Source: Euperipatoides rowelli
Taxonomy: Eukaryota; Onychophora; Udeonychophora; Euonychophora; Peripatopsidae
Length of the DNA stretch: 11,418 nt
Assembly: GCA_003024985.2 (NCBI GenBank)
Contig: PXIH01S0001883.1
Direction: 5' to 3' (one strand)
Shown here: positions 7,831-11,418 of the stretch, piece after piece
Numbering within the stretch: position 1 is the stretch's first letter
Layout: every line of letters begins with the position of its first letter
Program-made: the position numbers and the translations under genes
The notes under the pieces: model-generated
Seen by the model: the letters and a program-made list of their open reading frames with translations, nothing else
Databases searched by the model: none
What the model was told of the DNA's origin: nothing

Positions 7831-8434
7831 CAGTGTTTCCCAATTGGTGTTCCCCGGAACCCCATCTGTGAGACAAAATCAAGGGTTCCTCGAAAAATGA
7901 GAAAAATTAAAAAAAAAATATACATTAAAAGTTAAAAATATTGTAACACAATAAAGCTAAATAATTACATTTTCTTTTCTAGAATAAATGTCTACATTAT
8001 CAAAATTCCATAAATAATACTAATACCGGTATTGTTTAAAATTTGATTAAAAAATATTGTAGTTACACCACAGACTAGAAACAGGCGGAAGAGACAATAT
8101 TTGGGTCCGGTTATTTTTACTGCACAGCTTGTGTATTAAACAGCTGCGCTAAGATCTTTTTATTCACATCGTATTTTATACCAGATAATTTAAATTGTTT
8201 TATTAATAAACCCACTAATAATAATAAACTGCCTTTGTATGTAATCCAGAACCTGCAAATTACAACCGCTATACTGTATAGTGGTAAATAATAGGTTAAG
8301 CTCTGTGATTGAGATTAAGCTCTGCGTTTGTAATTTGTAAGCTATCAACATACTGCATTGTACAAGAAAGTGCAGGATTTTGCAGTTTATCATGTTAAAG
8401 AAGAAAATAAGTGCGTCCAAAGGGTAAATCACTG
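7831..8434. mobile_element. Candidate non-autonomous hAT-type DNA transposon
   Basis: The left end CAGTGTTTCCCAATTGG is typical of hAT terminal repeats (CAGTG-GTTCCCAA class). The first ~75 bp (GGTGTTCCCCGGAACCCC, then AAGGGTTCCTCG) have the style of a widespread hAT-derived repeat. The complement of the right end, CAGTGATTTACCCTTTGG (8417-8434), aligns to the left end with two 1-base insertions and a gap. The interior has no transposase frame and several hairpins. The element sits exactly between the G/T-rich stretch and the resumption of LINE-B at 8435. Against this call, the expected 8-bp target duplication is not seen (GGCTAGTG before, CTTTGACT after). Confidence 0.45.
8253..8341. repeat. 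Nested inverted repeats
   Basis: ACCGCTATACTGTATAGTGGT (8265-8285) is a near-perfect 21-bp palindrome around a central T, with one G-T type pair. An outer pair encloses a wider loop: CTGCAAATTACAACCGC (8253-8269) with the complement of GCGTTTGTAATTTGTAAG (8324-8341). AAGCTCTG is repeated directly at about 8298 and 8317. Subterminal structure of this sort is common in non-autonomous DNA transposons. Confidence 0.65.
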
Positions 8435-8436
8435 CT

Positions 8437-9524
8437 TTGACTACATCTTTCTATTTTAAAATGAATGGCTCTCTTCCTATTAATCATATGTTTGATGGGG
8501 TAGGGGTGGTCACGGGTTTGGATCTTATTAATCTTATATATGGCAATTTTCTGGATGTGTATAAGGCTACGGAGGATATTAGTGGGGATTTTATGCCCAG
8601 GGTTAGTTATAATGTACATAGTGACATACAGTCTCTACATAATTTGGTTATGACTGAGCAGCTTATACAGTAGACAGTTAAGCAGCTTAATGTTAACAGC
8701 TCGCCGGGCCTGATTTGTTAACCATGTGTCTATTCAAGACTTTTTCTCATATTTTATCCCCAATTTGGTCTTTTTATTTGATTTGTGGTTGAGTGTTCCT
8801 TTTCTAAATTCTTGCTTGATACATTCTTACATGGTACTGCATAAAAAAATTTATGCCTCAGGATCGTCATCTGACAATTCAGGACACTTAACCAATTAAT
8901 ATTCAAGATATAGAGTCTAGGATATTTGCACGGATATTGAACACTATTTGAATGATCATTTGGGGACCTTATTGTCTTCCTTTCATTTTTCCCTGAAGGG
9001 GGGCTCAAATCATATCTCTATAGCGTTGTTACAGCAGGCCGTTGCTATAGCCAAAGAATTTAGGAATAAAGTTATAGGTGTAGTTTTTGTGGACGTACAC
9101 AAAACCTTTGATTTTGTGTCCCATGTGCATTTAGTGGAAGTTATTATTAAATGTTTTGGTAATTCTTGTATATCACATGGTTTAATCAACTATGTGGTGA
9201 ATAAGTATATTTCTGTAAAGTACAAGGGTAATTTATACTACAAGTTTCCGAATTAGAAGAGGGATTACCAACCTTTTTGCAATGTACATTGATAGTTTAC
9301 TAAATGACTTAAATTGAGCTGACATGGGTAATTTATTCCATCAGTGAATGTTAGTGTTACTGCAATGGCCTATGTAGATGATATCACAATTTTTTTTGAG
9401 TGGACGTAGGAATATTCCTAAGGTCTTGCATATAGTAAAATATTTTGGTCTTTTGACAGACTTTATTATTAATGCTGAGAAAACGACCATTTGGTTTCCG
9501 GCTACTAATCAATTTGACATGTGA
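8437..9524 (+). pseudogene. LINE-B ORF2 pre-RT linker and reverse transcriptase core
   Basis: The open segment 8437-8673 carries the linker ('FDGVGVVTGLDLINLI', then 'GNFLDVYKATEDIS', the usual '..G....t...I.....fy..LY' stretch) and ends at a stop. NSSPG near 8694 is the SPGPDG site, followed by frame disruption to about 8947. The open segment 8948-9256 includes AVAIAKEF and FVDVHKTFDFVSH, which is motif A with Asp at 9092-9094. After it the 'G..QGCPLSP' block appears deleted, since RRGITN runs straight into LFAMYIDSLLNDL. AMAYVDDITIF at 9365-9397 is motif C with both aspartates intact. A run of T's at 9390-9397 precedes a frame change to GRRNIPKVLHIV and TDFIINAEKTTIWFP, which ends at a stop near 9522. 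The deletion and stops make it inactive. Confidence 0.85.
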
Positions 9525-10168
9525 GGGGGTGTGGTGCTCCGGTGGCTTTTCTGGGTATCCCTTTCTTTTATGTGGGCATTGTGGCTCGCAATAGTATACA
9601 GGATCATGTTTTGACTTATTTTAAATTTATTAAGACTCAGCTCCAAGGTAAATACTTGTCGTTATTGAGAAAAGTAATAATTGTCAATACTTATATTTTT
9701 CCAAGCTTTACTTTTTTGTTCCACATTTTATATTTCCTAAAACTTTTATTTCACAATTATATGGTGTTTGTTGTAAATGGCATTTTGTGGGTAACAAAGC
9801 TGATTCCTGCTTCCAGGCTTAGGGTAACCAAACCCGTGAAGCTTGGGGGTTTGGGGCTCCATGAGTTGGAGTCATTAATGGAGGTGGTTATCAATAGTAA
9901 TTTCTTCATTAGGTACCTCCATTTTGGAAGGGATTTGGTCTTGGCTCTGCCTGTTGAGCCAACTGACAGGCCACAACCAGTTTTTGTTAAGCCTGTAAGT
10001 TTGAAGCATCTTCGTATATCCTTTTTAAATGTGAGTGATGCTTTTAACATTTCTCAGCCATCTAAATTCAATTTTAAATCCTATAGAGGAATACTAGATC
10101 AGGATTTCATTCCGTCTCCGTCTTTGAAATTATTGTTGTCAGTTTACAAATTGCTTAAGAAATTTTGA
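9521..10168 (+). pseudogene. LINE-B ORF2 post-RT region (LGIP to GGLGL)
   Basis: This is the longest LINE frame in the window, about 215 codons with no ATG at its 5' end, so it is an internal piece of ORF2 rather than a gene. VAFLGIPFFYVG (about 9539-9575) parallels KYLGIPYPYIG of LINE-A. IKTQLQGKYLSLLRKVIIVN follows. KLGGLGLHELES (about 9839-9874) is the conserved GGLGL motif of L1/Tx1 ORF2. The remainder, to the stop at 10166-10168, is the less conserved region before the finger. The length and clean frame suggest a younger insertion than LINE-A. Confidence 0.85.
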
Positions 10169-10706
10169 TTTCATCTTTAGACTGCTGAGCAACTCTCTTT
10201 TTTACATGTGATCTGCTTGTCAACAGATATAACTTTCAGGTACCTGTGATGTGCCCCTTGTGCACATCCAATGAAATATTACATCACTTGGTCTTTGAAT
10301 GCACATATTTTGCTGAGTTGAGGCTTATGTGCCTTCTTTTTCTTAATTTTAACTTTTTTGCCTCCAATTGCTATGATGTTTTGGTTCTTGGGTTTCAGCA
10401 GCCTAGTATTATTCGCATTTTAATCTTCCTTTTTTTTTTTTTACCATGAGGAAGATCAGGAACTTATGTATATTTCAGAACTTAAGGCTTAGGCCTTGGC
10501 AGTATTTCCAGGCCAAATTGATGCAATTAGTTTCAAATGATTTTAGGATATTGCCTGCTGATTTATTTCAGCTAAAGTGGATGCATGATTTGGCAATTAA
10601 ATATTTTGATACCTTTATAAGTGATTGGTCATCTACTGTATGTAAAGTTTTTTGGTTTTTTTTTTGCTGGCCCGGTATTAGCCTTAGCTTTTATGATTCC
10701 TGTTAA
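10169..10706 (+). pseudogene. LINE-B ORF2 C-terminus with CCHC finger
   Basis: CPLC at 10252-10263, His at 10285-10287 and Cys at 10300-10302 give C-x2-C-x7-H-x4-C, the same spacing as LINE-A. The frame runs on to 10449 and ends in poly-T. A second frame (10446-10706) continues with MRKIRNLCIFQNLRLRPW, the '..RN..IF' tail seen at the end of such ORF2 proteins. A frame change at the T-run 10430-10441 separates the two. The stop is at 10704-10706. Confidence 0.8.
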
Positions 10707-10821
10707 ATTATTGTTATTTTTTTTCTTCTGGGCATCAATGGATAGATGTCAACCGTAGAAGCTGTTGTGTGCTTGCTTTTGTGTGTTTTTTTGTTTTGCC
10801 ATATAATTTTGTAAAATGAGT

Positions 10822-10856
10822 AATAAAGTTTTATTGGGACAAATCCCTTAAAAAAA
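10822..10856 (+). terminator. LINE-B polyadenylation signal and A-run
   Basis: AATAAA at 10822-10827 is followed 22 bp later by a 7-base A-run (10850-10856). This arrangement is expected at a LINE 3' end, where target-primed insertion starts from the poly(A). It sets the likely right boundary of LINE-B. A target-site duplication was not identified. Confidence 0.6.
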
Positions 10857-10930
10857 TAATATAAATATTTATTTTTATGGTACAAGAAAGTACTAACAAT
10901 GTACAATCGAATGATAGACATNCAACAGTT

Positions 10931-11418
10931 TATTTTCATTGTCTACACTATTGGACATACCTACATGTCAAATTTCAAGTTTGTGCTATGTTGGAAATTA
11001 TGCAAAACAGTCCTGGGTCAGTTGCCCCCCTTCACTCCCCAAAAAATCTGAAAGTCTATTTTCATTGTCCACTCTATGGAACCTACCTACATGCCAAATT
11101 TCAAGTTTGTGCTATGTTGGGAAGTATGCAAAACACTCCCAGGACACCCCCTCCAACACCATAGGTCATTCCACCCCCTGCCCTCATCCACCCAAAAAAT
11201 ATAAAGTCTATTTTCATTATCTACACTATGGAACCTACCTACATGCCAACTTTCAAGTTTGTGCTATGTTGGGAAATATGCAAAATACCCCTGGGTCATC
11301 CCCCCCTCCCTCACCCCCAAAAAATTCAAAAGTCAATTTTCATTGTCTATACTATGGAACCCACCTACATGCCAAATTTCAAGTTTGTGCTATGTTGGGA
11401 AGTATGCAAAACACTCCC
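10931..11418 (+). repeat. 126-bp tandem (satellite-like) array, continuing past the window
   Basis: Units start at 10931, 11057, 11209 and 11335, each at TATTTTCATT or its variant. The spacings are 126, 152 and 126 bp; the 152-bp unit has an extra ~26 bp in its C-rich linker. Each unit has a well conserved core (CTATGGAACCTACCTACATG, CCAAATTTCAAGTTTGTGC, then TATGTTGGGAAGTATGCAAA). A variable linker rich in CCCC and AAAAAA follows. Units 2 and 4 are nearly identical in the core, and unit 1 is the most diverged. An ambiguous base sits at 10922, just before unit 1. The 95-codon frame at 10877-11164 is only a read-through of the repeat. Confidence 0.95.

Larger units (their letters stand above)
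8435..10856 (+). mobile_element. LINE-B: degenerate L1/Tx1-like non-LTR retrotransposon, 3' two-thirds of ORF2 to the 3' end
   Basis: Read across frames, the + strand gives a linker, RT core, GGLGL-containing post-RT region, CCHC finger and C-terminal tail, then a 3' UTR with AATAAA and a short A-run. It starts abruptly at 8435 inside the pre-RT linker (TSFYFKMN, like the 'S.FFF.LEK' stretch). The endonuclease and upstream parts are therefore missing, or separated by the candidate hAT element. It is less decayed than LINE-A: three long segments share frame 2 (8948-9256, the YVDD box, 9521-10168). The sense strand is G/T-rich, unlike LINE-A and unlike the A-rich L1 norm. Domain content duplicates LINE-A, so it is a separate insertion of another family. 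Confidence 0.88.

Noticed and set aside
9757-10050. 97-codon minus-strand frame opposite the LINE-B post-RT region
   Set aside because: Shadow of the + strand ORF2 frame, which carries the conserved GGLGL motif.
5660-10706. A single very long LINE spanning both RT regions
   Set aside because: Motif A, the YxDD box, the LGIP motif and the CCHC finger each occur twice in the same order, so two separate elements are present.
10931-11418. CRISPR-like look: conserved units with variable linkers
   Set aside because: The units are ~126 bp with long conserved cores and low-complexity linkers in eukaryotic repeat DNA. There are no short direct repeats, unique spacers or cas genes.

Overview
This window is AT-rich, non-coding eukaryotic DNA made almost entirely of transposon remains, satellite-type repeats and simple sequence. 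There is no bacterial-style gene packing, no operon, and no host protein-coding, tRNA or rRNA gene that I can support. Two decayed L1/Tx1-like LINE retrotransposons, a long imperfect CCAT microsatellite, a ~126-bp tandem array and fold-back elements point to an animal genome. An invertebrate metazoan would fit, but the species cannot be read from the sequence.

Layout. 1-170: AT-rich DNA, nothing recognised. About 175-700: a long inverted repeat (fold-back or MITE-like) with arms of ~240 bp. 1098-1171: a 74-bp segment repeated exactly at 4346-4419. 1361-1597: a 120-bp tandem duplication rich in CCTAA-type words; a third diverged relative lies at 3174-3235 inside a candidate TIR element (3098-3364). 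About 1795-2150: diverged tandem units that look like an old, opposite-strand relative of the array closing the window. About 2160-3090 and 3370-4245: AT-rich DNA with nothing supported. 4250-4285: a 36-bp palindrome. 4841-5371: pyrimidine tract and CCAT microsatellite.

The right half holds two LINE ORF2 relics, both on the + strand. LINE-A (about 5660-7550) shows the reverse transcriptase (RT) core with a destroyed active-site motif, the post-RT region and a CCHC finger. A short G/T-rich coding-like stretch follows, then a candidate hAT-type non-autonomous DNA transposon (7831-8434). LINE-B (8435-10856) keeps an intact YVDD motif, a GGLGL motif, a CCHC finger, an AATAAA signal and a short A-run at its 3' end. 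The two LINEs overlap in domain content, so they are separate insertions of different families, not two halves of one element. Their sense-strand base composition is opposite (A/C-rich versus G/T-rich). The window ends inside a 126-bp tandem array (10931-11418).

The features do not form a functional pathway. The LINEs are broken by stops and frameshifts, and the DNA elements encode no transposase here. I found no convincing new biological system. The most interesting points are structural: the satellite family present in both orientations, the long fold-back, the exact 74-bp dispersed repeat, and the opposite strand composition of the neighbouring LINEs.
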